From assembly GCF_028745505.1 (NCBI RefSeq), contig NZ_JAQZZL010000002.1, positions 2,232,001 through 2,296,000 of the forward strand: a stretch of 64,000 bases of DNA, in the 5' to 3' direction. The notes beneath the pieces were generated by a model. It ran no database searches. It was not told the DNA's origin and saw nothing but the letters and a program-made list of their open reading frames with translations. The stretch comes from Lentisphaera marina (GTDB lineage: Bacteria > Verrucomicrobiota > Lentisphaeria > Lentisphaerales > Lentisphaeraceae). The translations under genes and the position numbers were made by a program. Positions 53,240 to 62,681 of the stretch are shown in pieces (the stretch's first letter is position 1; each line of letters begins with the position of its first letter).

Positions 53240-56200
53240 ATGAAAAAAACTGCCCTCTTATTTAGTCTTTTATCCAGCGCTATCTTTGCTCAGCCGCAAA
53301 CGCCTGAAGGCTTCGAACAAAGTCTTTTTGCCGGCTACCCCGAAATCAAAAGTCTCACTGGCCTCTCTGCCAGTCCTGATGGCGTTGTCTTCGCAGCCCA
53401 GGATCTCAATGCTGCTTGGGGTCAAAAACCTAAGTGCGGTTCAATCACTCGCATGGAAGATACAAATGGTGATGGCAAAGCCGATAAATTCACTAAATTT
53501 GTGGAAAACATAGATCAGCCTCGTGGCATTCACTTTATTCACGATACCCTTTACGTCATTAACCCGCCCTACTTAACGGCATTTAAAGATACGGATAATG
53601 ATGGTGTTGCTGACCAAAAGACAAATCTACTTACGGGTATCGGCTTCCCCCTCGATTGGCGAGGTGGCGATCACACTTCCAATGGCGTCCGCATGGGTGT
53701 AGATGGTTGGCTTTATATGGCCATAGGTGACTACGCTATCCCAGATGGTAAAGGTACAGATGGATCTTCAGTAAAACTTTGGGGAGGCGGTGTTCTACGT
53801 TGCCGTCCTGATGGTTCGGAGCTCGAAGTTTATACTCGTAATACGCGAAATATTTACGGTGTCGCCATTACTCCACAAATGGAACTATTTTCACGAGACA
53901 ATACTAATGATGGCGGTGGCTGGAACGTTCGCTTCCACTACTTCAGTCAATTCATGGACGCCGGATACCCACGAAAATATCTAAGTAACCCCGATGAAAC
54001 ACAGCCACCACTCGCCGATTATGGTGGTGGCAGTGGAACGGGTATGCAATTTATCCAGGAACCTCGCATCCCAGCACAATGGAACAACAAAGTCTACAGC
54101 TGTGATTGGGGTGGAACTGGCATATCTATTCACAATATGAAACGTTTTGAAGAAACCTACATAATCGAGCAAAAAACATTCTTTAAGCCCGATAAAGCCA
54201 TGGATATAAGTGCTGATGCTGACGGCAACATCTATGCCATGAATTGGAAGGGTCACAATAATTATGCTCATTTTGAGGATGAACGCGGAGCCATTTTTAA
54301 ACTCACTCCAAAAAGTCCTCAGGGGAAAGCGTTTCCAAATGTAAAAAAACAAACTATTGATCAACTCATCGCCAACTTAAACAGCGATTCAGAAAACCTG
54401 CGTATGACGAGTCAACGTGAACTCATCAGCCGTAAAGCAGATAAGACAAGCGAACAAAAACTCATTGCCTTTATTAAGGATAAATCAAAAACAATCTACG
54501 GACGTAGTTCGGCACTCTTTGCCCTCAAGCAAATTTTTGGAGTTCATTCATATAAAGCATTACAAGCCATTAGTGCGGATCCAGATTTACGTGAGCTTGC
54601 CCTTCGTGCACTCACTGATCGTTCAAGTCAACTCAATGACCTCGATCCCCAATTTTTCATTAACTTCCTCAAAGATCCCAATGCCCGTGTGCGCTCACAG
54701 GCCGTCATTAGCTTAGGTCGACTCAAAGCTCCTGGAATCAGCCAGCATATCATGGCTTTAGGAACACAAAGCTATGATTACAAAAGTGATCAACTTCCCG
54801 ATAGAGCTCAGCTCAATCCCAGAATTCCCCATACCGCTTTTCGAGTTCTCCTCGAGTTAGCCGACGTTCCTTACTTACTCAGTAAGGCTAAGGAAACAGG
54901 TCCGCAATCGGAAATGGCTTTGCGCGTTCTTAAGAATATTTACAGTGAGGAAGTGGTTTCCGGAATCATCTCTCTTTGTAATAGTGCTTCTCCCCAAGAT
55001 CTCCCTCGTTATTTACCCACACTCTTCCGCCTCTACTACACTGAAGATTTAGACAAACTGGAGTGGCGTAAGCACTGGTGGGGCACACGCCCTCAAACAA
55101 AAATACCTTTCATGAAAAAAGATCTTTGGGCTGGTTCTGCACAGGTTAAAGCCGCTATCGAACAGAATGTTTCTCGTGTGAAGAATGATCAAATTGTCTC
55201 CATGCTCTCTTCCTTACAGGGCGTTGGAATTCAAAGACGCGACTTCAATCTCGGCTTAAAAATGACTGGGCTCGAAGCCTTAGTAAACAAAGATAAACTC
55301 GATCAAAAAGATATTGCCTTTATTGAAGACGAAATGAAGGAAGGCAAAGATCAACCGCAAGTTGTGATCGATGCTTGGAATAAGCTTAATGATCATTTAA
55401 ATATCTATCCAAAAGAAGTTCGTATTGCGCTTTTCGCTATTGCGGAAATGAATATAAAACAGCGAAAGAACAAAGCTCTTGACGAACAGATCAAAGCTTT
55501 GATGACCGACCCCAACTACCTTCTCAGTAATGAAGATGCCATGTTCCAGGCTTTCCACCAAAAAAAGAACCGCAGTACCATGGACTATTACAGCCGTTAC
55601 CTGCTCAATCTCCAGAGCATGCCTCTCATCCAGGAAAAAACTCGGGAAAAGATTATCAAAGCGATTACTAAAGAAATTAGTCGAGGTCATGAACAAAGCG
55701 CTGAATACGCTGTAGATATGGGCTACTCGGAATATTTCGAAGAAATCAAAAAATACGCGGCCAAAGGCAAGGGGAAAAAGGGTGAGTTTTACAAGCAACT
55801 CGTGGTGAAAATTGAGCAACTTAACAATACTGATAGCAGCCAAAAAATTGCTCAGCTCGACAAGAAAATTGTCTTGGCAAAAGTCAAAAGTGTCAAGGGT
55901 GATGTCGCTCTTGGTGAACAACTCTACGCTCGAGCCGGATGTATTGCCTGCCACGCTCGCTCAGAAAGCGAAATGGCCAAGGGGCCTTATATGGGAAATG
56001 TGGGTACAACCTTTACAAGAGATGCCATTGCCGAAGCTATCATCGACCCCAACGCAACTATTTCTCAGGGTTTTACTACTGTTCAATTCAAAATGAAAGA
56101 CGGTACTATTCATACTGGCTTTGTCAGCAGCCGCGAGCACGGCCAAATCGCCCTGCGCAATCTCTTTGGCATCACCAGTAAAATTGCGCATGAAGATGTA

Positions 56201-56311
56201 GTGGAAGAGAAAAAACTCAAAACTTCCATGATGCCCGAAGGACTAGTCAATAATCTGAGTATCAGCGAGTTTGCTGCATTATTAGATTACCTAAGCTCAC
56301 TCAAAAAATAA
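53240..56311 (+). CDS. PVC-type haem-binding CxxCH protein
   Basis: The 1023-residue secreted protein has a signal peptide ending IFAQPQ, a sorbosone/glucose-dehydrogenase-like beta-propeller (LTGLSASPDGVVFAAQDLN, DTNGDGKADKF, GDHTSNGVRMGVDGWLYMAIGDYA), HEAT-like helical repeats (about 370-620) and a C-terminal cytochrome c domain with CIACH (Cys901, His905) and TFTRDAIAEAIIDPNA. The propeller likely oxidises or binds a sugar and passes electrons to haem. The gene has its own AGGAG site and lies 77 bp after the FecR/LamG gene. Confidence 0.92.
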   Translation: MKKTALLFSLLSSAIFAQPQTPEGFEQSLFAGYPEIKSLTGLSASPDGVVFAAQDLNAAWGQKPKCGSITRMEDTNGDGKADKFTKFVENIDQPRGIHFIHDTLYVINPPYLTAFKDTDNDGVADQKTNLLTGIGFPLDWRGGDHTSNGVRMGVDGWLYMAIGDYAIPDGKGTDGSSVKLWGGGVLRCRPDGSELEVYTRNTRNIYGVAITPQMELFSRDNTNDGGGWNVRFHYFSQFMDAGYPRKYLSNPDETQPPLADYGGGSGTGMQFIQEPRIPAQWNNKVYSCDWGGTGISIHNMKRFEETYIIEQKTFFKPDKAMDISADADGNIYAMNWKGHNNYAHFEDERGAIFKLTPKSPQGKAFPNVKKQTIDQLIANLNSDSENLRMTSQRELISRKADKTSEQKLIAFIKDKSKTIYGRSSALFALKQIFGVHSYKALQAISADPDLRELALRALTDRSSQLNDLDPQFFINFLKDPNARVRSQAVISLGRLKAPGISQHIMALGTQSYDYKSDQLPDRAQLNPRIPHTAFRVLLELADVPYLLSKAKETGPQSEMALRVLKNIYSEEVVSGIISLCNSASPQDLPRYLPTLFRLYYTEDLDKLEWRKHWWGTRPQTKIPFMKKDLWAGSAQVKAAIEQNVSRVKNDQIVSMLSSLQGVGIQRRDFNLGLKMTGLEALVNKDKLDQKDIAFIEDEMKEGKDQPQVVIDAWNKLNDHLNIYPKEVRIALFAIAEMNIKQRKNKALDEQIKALMTDPNYLLSNEDAMFQAFHQKKNRSTMDYYSRYLLNLQSMPLIQEKTREKIIKAITKEISRGHEQSAEYAVDMGYSEYFEEIKKYAAKGKGKKGEFYKQLVVKIEQLNNTDSSQKIAQLDKKIVLAKVKSVKGDVALGEQLYARAGCIACHARSESEMAKGPYMGNVGTTFTRDAIAEAIIDPNATISQGFTTVQFKMKDGTIHTGFVSSREHGQIALRNLFGITSKIAHEDVVEEKKLKTSMMPEGLVNNLSISEFAALLDYLSSLKK

Positions 56312-56338
56312 ATTTTAACAAGAAGGAAAAGCACCAAG

Positions 56339-57343
56339 ATGAAATTCACTCATACCCTTTTAGCTACGGCACTTTTTACAGGTTTTGCACTTTTCGCAAA
56401 TACTGAAAAGCAAGAGAAAATTCAAGAACTCAATAAACAAATTAATGAGTTGCATCAGCAATCTAATGATCTCAAAAATCAATCTGAACTAAAAAAGCGT
56501 GAAGTTAACAAAGTCAAATTCCAGAAAAAACTTCTCGAAAAAGACGCAGCGCTTGAGAAAATGTTTGCAGGCTTCGAGATTGCCAAAAGTCAAAAACCTA
56601 GAAAAGTCCTTATTTACTCAAGAACCACTGGTTTTCGCCATAGCTCAATAGAAGCTGGTGCGGCCATGTTAAAATTAGTCGGTGAAAAAACTGGGGCTTA
56701 TTCTGCCGTTCATACTGAAGATGAGGCGATGATCAATGATGCGGAGCTCGCAAAATACGATGTCTTACTGATGCTCAGTACAACAAATAACCCGATTTCC
56801 ACTCCAAAAGCTCGTGCGGCTTTTGAAAAGTTCATGGCTTCAGACAAAGGCCTCGTGGGCATCCACGCCGCCACTGATTGCCACAAAAACTGGCCCAATT
56901 ATCTCGAAGCCATGGGCGGAATTTTCGATGGCCACCCTTGGGGTGCTGGTGATCACGTGACTTTATACAATGAATGCCCCGAGCATCCCTGTGCGGAAAT
57001 GGTTCCTCAGGGTTTTGTGATCCGTGATGAAATCTATCAATACAAAGATGATAAACATTTTACTCGCGATAAAATGCGTGTGCTTCTCAGCCTTGACCTC
57101 TCTGGGAAAAACATGATGAAAAGAAATATGAAGCGTAAAGATAATGATTACGCCGTTTCATGGCTCAGATCTTATACGGGATCAAAAGTCTTTTACACCA
57201 ACCTTGGTCACAATGAAGATACTTACTTCAACCCCGTTGCTATGCAACACATTCTCACCGGCATTCAATATGCCTGTGGCGATATCGAAGCCGACGCCAC
57301 TCCTAGTGCCAAACTCGGTAAATTCCCCAAGCCAGTTAAATAA
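56339..57343 (+). CDS. Secreted ThuA-domain protein
   Basis: The 334-residue protein has a signal peptide, a coiled coil (about residues 22-75) and a ThuA/glutamine-amidotransferase-like fold: KVLIYSRTTGFRHSSIEAG, VLLMLSTTNNP, KGLVGIHAATDCHKNW and NLGHNEDTYF. ThuA-like proteins accompany PVC cytochromes and are linked to sugar use (trehalose utilisation in rhizobia), without a proven reaction. An AGAAGGAAA ribosome site precedes the ATG. It is last in the operon; a terminator follows. Confidence 0.9.
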   Translation: MKFTHTLLATALFTGFALFANTEKQEKIQELNKQINELHQQSNDLKNQSELKKREVNKVKFQKKLLEKDAALEKMFAGFEIAKSQKPRKVLIYSRTTGFRHSSIEAGAAMLKLVGEKTGAYSAVHTEDEAMINDAELAKYDVLLMLSTTNNPISTPKARAAFEKFMASDKGLVGIHAATDCHKNWPNYLEAMGGIFDGHPWGAGDHVTLYNECPEHPCAEMVPQGFVIRDEIYQYKDDKHFTRDKMRVLLSLDLSGKNMMKRNMKRKDNDYAVSWLRSYTGSKVFYTNLGHNEDTYFNPVAMQHILTGIQYACGDIEADATPSAKLGKFPKPVK

Positions 57344-57707
57344 TAGCGACCTTATTATTTCCATATAAAGAGCCCCTCATAAAAGGGGGCTCTTTTTTTA
57401 TATCTATAACAGGCTTAAGTGAGTGTTCAGTAGTTAAATTAAGATGAGCTATTTTGACAAAACCCCTCGCTTATTTTAATTTTTTATTATAAAATAAGTC
57501 GCTATTAATAATAAACACTACCGTACATTATATATTTAAAATGTTATAACAGTATGAACTTACACTTATAAATTATATAATCTAAAGGCGTAATAAGACA
57601 ATCATATGTCGTAATTTGATAAACGTGAAGACTTGTGTTTCACTCACAATTGTAGTTTACTAGATAACAAGGCAAGGGAAACAAACACCTAAAGAAAAAG
57701 GCTAAAT
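57344..57707. other. Intergenic region with terminator and a shared upstream motif
   Basis: After the terminator at 57368-57398 the region is AT-rich and has no gene. ATGTCGTAATTTGA at 57606-57619 matches the motif at 27291-27304 exactly. Confidence 0.6.
57368..57398 (+). terminator. Rho-independent terminator after thuA-like gene
   Basis: A stem AAAGAGCCCC/GGGGCTCTTT with a loop of about nine bases is followed by a T run. Confidence 0.88.
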
Positions 57708-58514
57708 ATGAAAAGATCAAAATTCTCACTCATCGAAATTCTCGTCGTTGTGGCCATCATTGGCATCTTGGCTAGTTTCTTAATGCCTACCCTCAAAAAA
57801 GCACGTGACTCGGCTAGAAGAGCATCATGTATGAATAATATGAAACAGATGGCTATTGCAATTGTCAACTATCACAGCGATAATGAAGGCTATTACCCTG
57901 GACCCAATGCACATTTTAGTAGCACAAAAGTATCTTGGGATGATCTTCTGGGCTTATACGATGGAAGAGACCTGACTCAAGCCCAAATGGAACGCCAGAA
58001 TCTAAATGAGAGTGATGAGGTCCCTTCTCCCATGTATCTATGCCCATCTAATGTACAATCTAGATCGGGAGCCATTTTAAGGTCCTATGCCATGAACACA
58101 GCTAATGTAAATGATAGTAATGGAGGAGTTATTGAAACTACTAATACCGGCGGCTCTATATCTGCAAGCCAAATAAGCAATGCCTCAGATACTATTGTTA
58201 ACGCTGAATCTCAAGGCTACTCTAATATTCTTGGATTTTATGGAGCTGGTGGTTACCTAGGCGCTCGTAACTATATTGAACAATACCACCCAGGAGGCTT
58301 CCCTAGGCACAACAGTGATGTTGGTGGAGTCAGTGGCTTCTACGTCCACGATGATAAAACATATAAAATGAATTTTTCTTTTGCCGATGGTCATGCGGAG
58401 TATCGCAGTCTTCCTAGTACCCTCGGTAGTACGGGCGCAAGTAATTTTTATAACGGAGGAGCATTTACAAATTGGGGCTATTTAGCAGACACCCCATGGA
58501 ATGCCCTTAAATAG
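57708..58514 (+). CDS. Pseudopilin-like protein (prepilin N-terminal methylation site)
   Basis: The 268-residue protein begins RSKFSLIEILVVVAIIGILASFLMPTL, with Lys before the cleavage Phe. It has the same body as the paralogues at 21805 and 27373 (VSWDDLLGLYDGR, MYLCPSN, HDDKTYKMNFSFADGHAEY) and ends DTPWNALK. It stands alone with a motif shared with the 27373 gene about 100 bp upstream. Confidence 0.87.
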   Translation: MKRSKFSLIEILVVVAIIGILASFLMPTLKKARDSARRASCMNNMKQMAIAIVNYHSDNEGYYPGPNAHFSSTKVSWDDLLGLYDGRDLTQAQMERQNLNESDEVPSPMYLCPSNVQSRSGAILRSYAMNTANVNDSNGGVIETTNTGGSISASQISNASDTIVNAESQGYSNILGFYGAGGYLGARNYIEQYHPGGFPRHNSDVGGVSGFYVHDDKTYKMNFSFADGHAEYRSLPSTLGSTGASNFYNGGAFTNWGYLADTPWNALK

Positions 58515-58535
58515 CACACCCATAAATATCTTAAA

Positions 58536-59285
58536 CTAAGAATGAAGTCCTGAACAAGCTGGGCAATGATCGCGTTTAATGAGCGGGCTTTTCATAAAAG
58601 TCATATCACGTAAATCAAAACTCAAGAGCTTATTTTCGAGTGTATCTCCCAGACCACTCAAAACTTTAATCGCTTCCATTGCGGCCATACAACCCACAGT
58701 TCCCGACACGGCGCCAAATACAGGAAAACGGCGTTTCCAAGCAGCGGGTTTCTCTGGATAAATACACTTCAAACAAGGCGTAAGACCTGGAATAATCGTC
58801 GTAATCTGAGCCTGTAATTCAAACATAGCACATTCCACCAGGGGAATATTATTGCGGATTGCTTCGCGATTCATTAGGTAGCGTTCTTCAAAGAGTGGAG
58901 CGCAATCAATAATCAGATCCGCTTGTGCCATCAATTCTTGCGCATTCTCTTCATTGACATTGGCATTCACTGCCTCAATCTCCAAGCGAGGATTAAGCTC
59001 TTTTAAGCGGCGTTCAACCGATTCAATGCGGGGCTTACCCAACCAATCGTGCGTCATTAGTAACTGACGATTCAAATCCGAATGTTTGACATTGCCACCA
59101 TGGGCTAAAATCATTTTGCCTATGCCTGCTGCGGCCAATTCATAAGCGACCACGGAGCCAAGCCCGCCACAACGAGAAATAAACACCGTTGAATTTTTGA
59201 GTTTAACTTGCCCTTCTTCCCCAAATCCAGGCACGGTTGTTTGCCAAGCATAAGTATCTTTTTCTTCTTGGTTAAGTGGCTTCAT
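58536..59285 (-). CDS. MoeB/ThiF-family adenylyltransferase (E1-like)
   Basis: The product is 249 residues from the ATG at 59285, which has a GGAGGG site (an in-frame start at 59300 is less likely). It has the nucleotide motif SRCGGLGSVVAYELAAAGIGKM, the DLNRQLL motif, ECAMFELQAQI, and two zinc CxxC pairs (CLKC, CPAC). The family adenylates the C-terminal Gly-Gly of MoaD/ThiS carriers. Its start is 1 bp after the stop of the MoaD-like gene, so the pair works together in sulfur transfer for molybdopterin or a related cofactor. It ends the operon. Confidence 0.9.
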   Translation of the reverse strand: MKPLNQEEKDTYAWQTTVPGFGEEGQVKLKNSTVFISRCGGLGSVVAYELAAAGIGKMILAHGGNVKHSDLNRQLLMTHDWLGKPRIESVERRLKELNPRLEIEAVNANVNEENAQELMAQADLIIDCAPLFEERYLMNREAIRNNIPLVECAMFELQAQITTIIPGLTPCLKCIYPEKPAAWKRRFPVFGAVSGTVGCMAAMEAIKVLSGLGDTLENKLLSFDLRDMTFMKSPLIKRDHCPACSGLHS

Positions 59286-59286
59286 T

Positions 59287-59553
59287 TTACCCTCCTGCAA
59301 TGGGTGACATTAGTGTAATCGAATCATTTTCTTTTAGGTCTCTTGGAGTCTCCCATAAGTGCTGATTGTCATTAATAAAGACGAGGATTGATGGGTTTGC
59401 TTGACCTTCTGAAATAAGCATGTGACTTATTTCTTCTCGCTCTTCTGCAAGCTTGAGTATGAGTTCATTGACTGTTGAAACATCAGCGACTTGGACGTAT
59501 TCGTCTCCTGCTAAATGCTTTAATTGTCCCCAGAGTTTTACTTTATGCAACAT
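59287..59553 (-). CDS. MoaD/ThiS-family sulfur-carrier protein
   Basis: The ATG at 59553 (MLHKVKLWGQL...) has a GGAG site; an upstream frame to 59592 exists but is less likely. The 88-residue protein has the ubiquitin-like fold pattern and ends SPIAGG, the Gly-Gly tail that is adenylated and thiocarboxylated by the neighbouring E1-like enzyme. It is a bit longer than ThiS and close to MoaD, and may serve molybdopterin or tungstopterin synthesis. Confidence 0.88.
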   Translation of the reverse strand: MLHKVKLWGQLKHLAGDEYVQVADVSTVNELILKLAEEREEISHMLISEGQANPSILVFINDNQHLWETPRDLKENDSITLMSPIAGG

Positions 59554-59579
59554 GGCCGTACTCCTGTATGAATTTGTAT

Positions 59580-60245
59580 TTATGAACTCCACTGCCCTGC
59601 AGTCATGGTCAATTTTTTCTGTGCAAAAGCAACTGCACGATCGTCATGAGTCACCATTAAAACAATGCCGCCCTGCTCAGTAAAATCTTTCAATGCCTTT
59701 AAAACTGTTTCGGCATTTTCTGCATCTAAATTACCCGTGGGTTCATCCGCCAAGATAATTTTTGCCCCCGAATAAATTGCGCGCGAAAGAGCGACGCGTT
59801 GCTGCTCTCCCACACTGAGTTCTGAAGGTAAGTGATGAAGGCGATCCGCAAGGCCAAATTTCTGTAAAATTTCCTGGGCTTTCGTTTCCGAACCCGTAGC
59901 TAATGCGAGGTCCGCAATACGTACATTATCAATAACACTTAGGTAGGGGATGAGGTGAAATTCTTGATAGACATAGGCGATATTATTGGCTCTAAAGCTG
60001 GCCTTCTGTGAGTTTGATAATTCACTCAAATCCTGCCCGTTAACCACGATTTTTCCTGAGTCAAGTTCTAGCAAAGCTCCGGCACTCAGCATCAAAGTCG
60101 ATTTACCACAACCACTGGGACCCAGCACGGCAATAAAATCACCGCTTTGCGCTTTCAGGTCAATCTTATTTAAAGCCTGGACAGGGGACTGATTTTTTCG
60201 TTTGTAGGCCTTTGAGGCTTGAGTTATTTCTAAAGAGTTAGTCAT
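59580..60245 (-). CDS. ABC transporter ATP-binding protein (LolD/MacB type)
   Basis: The 221-residue protein has Walker A GPSGCGKST, signature LSVGEQQR (Val in place of the usual second Ser/Gly), Walker B KIILADEPTGNLD and the switch His in VTHDD. This subfamily powers FtsX-type permeases of the Lol/Mac groups. It overlaps the start of the permease gene's end by eight bases. Confidence 0.92.
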   Translation of the reverse strand: MTNSLEITQASKAYKRKNQSPVQALNKIDLKAQSGDFIAVLGPSGCGKSTLMLSAGALLELDSGKIVVNGQDLSELSNSQKASFRANNIAYVYQEFHLIPYLSVIDNVRIADLALATGSETKAQEILQKFGLADRLHHLPSELSVGEQQRVALSRAIYSGAKIILADEPTGNLDAENAETVLKALKDFTEQGGIVLMVTHDDRAVAFAQKKLTMTAGQWSS

Positions 60246-61518
60246 GACGAAGAACCTCCGCTGGATCAGTTTGAGCCGCCCATAAAGCCGGCAACCAAGT
60301 AGCTAACATAGCCAAGATGGGCATCGCTAGCAGAATGAGAATGATTTTCGAACCCTGTATCAATTCACAAGCAGAATGAGAATTAAAGAAGGATTCCTTC
60401 CCGAAGTGTAAAGACAAATAGAAAAGTCCCAAACCTATACCGGCACCAATTATCGCACTTAAGAAAGCTTTTATTAAATAAGCGAACAAAATCTTGCTCG
60501 TTTTTACCCCTAAGCTCAACAATAAACCGAGCTCATAAATACGTTCCTTCACATTTAAAAATGCTAGCAGCGCAATACTTGCCATACATAATAGCGCGAC
60601 AAAAGGAACCATGATTGCCACCATGTTTTCGCGTTTCTTTCTAAGCTCATTTTGCTGCTTTTTTATAGAGTCGATTTCTAGCATGGCGGTCTCTTTTGTT
60701 TTATTGCGAGCTTCTGCTCTTGCCAAGGCTTTACTATCCTGTTCAATAATTTGCGTCCCCGGCAAAATTGCCAAGAGCTCTTTGCGGATTTCGCCAATGC
60801 GATCCACTGTGGCACAGTTGCATTCCAAGGCTAAAATTGAATTGATCCGCTTCTCTTTATTCAGTAATTGCTGACACACACCCAAATTGATCCACACTGT
60901 AATGTCATCTTTCGTCCCTCTTTGGCGATGAGTTTTAGACACATTAAACTCTCTGCCCATAAACTTCACTTTATCACCTGGTTTAAGCCCCAAGCTAGTA
61001 TGAAGCTCATAACCCAAGACCATATCATTTTCGGCAACGGGATTCACTAGGGGTTTCTTTGGATTGCCATGTGATTTGGGAACTTGCCCACGAATACCAA
61101 TCAGCACGACCTTTCTCTTATGTTCTGGCCATTCTAGACTCTGCGTCAATGTGGGTAGCAGGTGATTAACCGTAACAATATTTGAGTTGGCGAGCTTATA
61201 CACATATTCTTCAGGCATGGTTTTACTTGCGTAACCCTCTGAATAGACTTCACTCAAATCTTGGCCTTCTGGGAAAATATAAATATTGAAACCAAGCCCC
61301 TTCATTGATTTGCGAATATCATCCTCAAGCTTTTTCATATGAGCTTCTGTTTCGTCAACTTTTTCTTGAATGAGTGCCTCGGATTTGAGGTTGGCACTCT
61401 TGAGGAAAGCCTCACTTAAAAGCCAACTTGCCGCCGCCACTGCAACTGCAATTATTGACAAAGTAAAATTCACTTTGCGGTGAATAATCTCTTTGCGAAT
61501 GAGTTTTAATAGATTCAT
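60238..61518 (-). CDS. FtsX/MacB-type ABC transporter permease
   Basis: The 426-residue protein has an N-terminal membrane helix (VNFTLSIIAVAVAAASWLL), a periplasmic domain with a coiled coil, and three C-terminal helices (VAIMVPFVALLCMASIALLAFL, LIKAFLSAIIGAGIGLGLFYLS, ILILLAMPILAMLATWLPALWAA) ending in DPAEVLRHD, like FtsX/MacB permeases. Such pairs export lipoproteins, peptides or antibiotics, or transmit mechanical force. Its start is joined to the stop of the upstream anchored protein as TAATG, showing translational coupling. Confidence 0.88.
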   Translation of the reverse strand: MNLLKLIRKEIIHRKVNFTLSIIAVAVAAASWLLSEAFLKSANLKSEALIQEKVDETEAHMKKLEDDIRKSMKGLGFNIYIFPEGQDLSEVYSEGYASKTMPEEYVYKLANSNIVTVNHLLPTLTQSLEWPEHKRKVVLIGIRGQVPKSHGNPKKPLVNPVAENDMVLGYELHTSLGLKPGDKVKFMGREFNVSKTHRQRGTKDDITVWINLGVCQQLLNKEKRINSILALECNCATVDRIGEIRKELLAILPGTQIIEQDSKALARAEARNKTKETAMLEIDSIKKQQNELRKKRENMVAIMVPFVALLCMASIALLAFLNVKERIYELGLLLSLGVKTSKILFAYLIKAFLSAIIGAGIGLGLFYLSLHFGKESFFNSHSACELIQGSKIILILLAMPILAMLATWLPALWAAQTDPAEVLRHD

Positions 61519-62681
61519 TATTTTTTCCTTATCATTAAGCTACCGCCGATGAGAAAGGCGAGCACGAGTAAGACCGTTATGAGGCCACTAATTTTTATAC
61601 TAGAATTTTCACTTGGCAGATCTGCCTCTACAGTTTCTTGAGCTCCTTCGGTCACAGGCGCTTCAATAGCTTGCGTATCTTCTACATCGATTAGGCCAAT
61701 GAGTGGCGGTAATTCTTTGTCGACTACCACTTCACTTCCCGCTAAATAACTCTGCCAATTTAAGTTCGTGAGGAAATCAATCCCTGGATTTTGACTTTTT
61801 ACTTGGCAAGAACAGGCGCCACAGAGATAAGTCGAAAGTTGCATTAAATGCTTCACAATGATATCATCTCCAATCATCGGTCCCAAAAGGCGCCCACGTC
61901 CAAAGAAAGCAAATAATTTCGGCTCTGCTTCCGACGATTCATCTTTAAAAGTTCTCGCTAGAATGGTTCGAAAAATCACATTGGCATCATTATTTGGCAT
62001 ACGCACTAGGTGAAAATCAATTTTTAGGGGTATCCCCGATTCTAAGACATTTGAAGGATCAATTGCAGCGGCTTGATATGGGGTCAACTTACCGCCAGTC
62101 ACCGCACCATCGGTTTGCACAACTCCCTCGGGCATTTTCAACTCTTTTTTAAGGGTTTTGATTGCCATTTCAATTTCCTGAATTGCCGCTTCATCTTTTG
62201 CTTTATTACCACTCTCGAGAAGAAGGAAAGTACTTGAGTAACCCTGTAACACACCTTTCATCAACTCCGCGGTCGCTTTTGAATTCAAGAGTTCATCCAC
62301 ATTGCTTTTATTGAGCTCGCCTTCCCAAACAGCTTTAAATACCCGTGTGCTCGTGGGATAAAGCAGAATGAGTTGTGGCTTATCTGCAACTTGAATTTGT
62401 TTTAGATCTTCGTGAGCATTATAAAAATCTTCTGCTTGTTTAGGGTCGTTTAAATCGACTTTATAGGCCACAATATTAGCATGCCCACCATGACCAATAC
62501 TATTATCATAAATTTCTTCGGCTAAAGAAGCGTCGGCCTCATTTAATTCGCCGCGGTGCAATACAAAAACTTTATAAAGGTCGCGTTCCCAGCGCTCCAG
62601 TGCGTAGCGAAACACGGGAACGTCACACGCTGATACAATTCCCTGGAAAAATACTAATAAACAAATTAATTTAAGTTTCAT
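61518..62681 (-). CDS. Conserved exported anchored protein of unknown function
   Basis: From the ATG at 62681 (GGAGG site; an earlier frame to 62720 is less likely) the protein has 387 residues. It has a signal peptide (cleavage near VSACD), an opening CDVPVFRYALERWERDLYKVFVLHRG segment that I recall from PVC hypothetical proteins, no enzyme motif that I can name, a Cys-rich CGACSC segment near residue 300 and a C-terminal membrane helix followed by RKK. It is coupled both to the ModC-like gene (overlap of four bases) and to the MacB-type permease, so it probably is a periplasmic partner of the transporters. I do not know its function. Confidence 0.75.
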   Translation of the reverse strand: MKLKLICLLVFFQGIVSACDVPVFRYALERWERDLYKVFVLHRGELNEADASLAEEIYDNSIGHGGHANIVAYKVDLNDPKQAEDFYNAHEDLKQIQVADKPQLILLYPTSTRVFKAVWEGELNKSNVDELLNSKATAELMKGVLQGYSSTFLLLESGNKAKDEAAIQEIEMAIKTLKKELKMPEGVVQTDGAVTGGKLTPYQAAAIDPSNVLESGIPLKIDFHLVRMPNNDANVIFRTILARTFKDESSEAEPKLFAFFGRGRLLGPMIGDDIIVKHLMQLSTYLCGACSCQVKSQNPGIDFLTNLNWQSYLAGSEVVVDKELPPLIGLIDVEDTQAIEAPVTEGAQETVEADLPSENSSIKISGLITVLLVLAFLIGGSLMIRKK

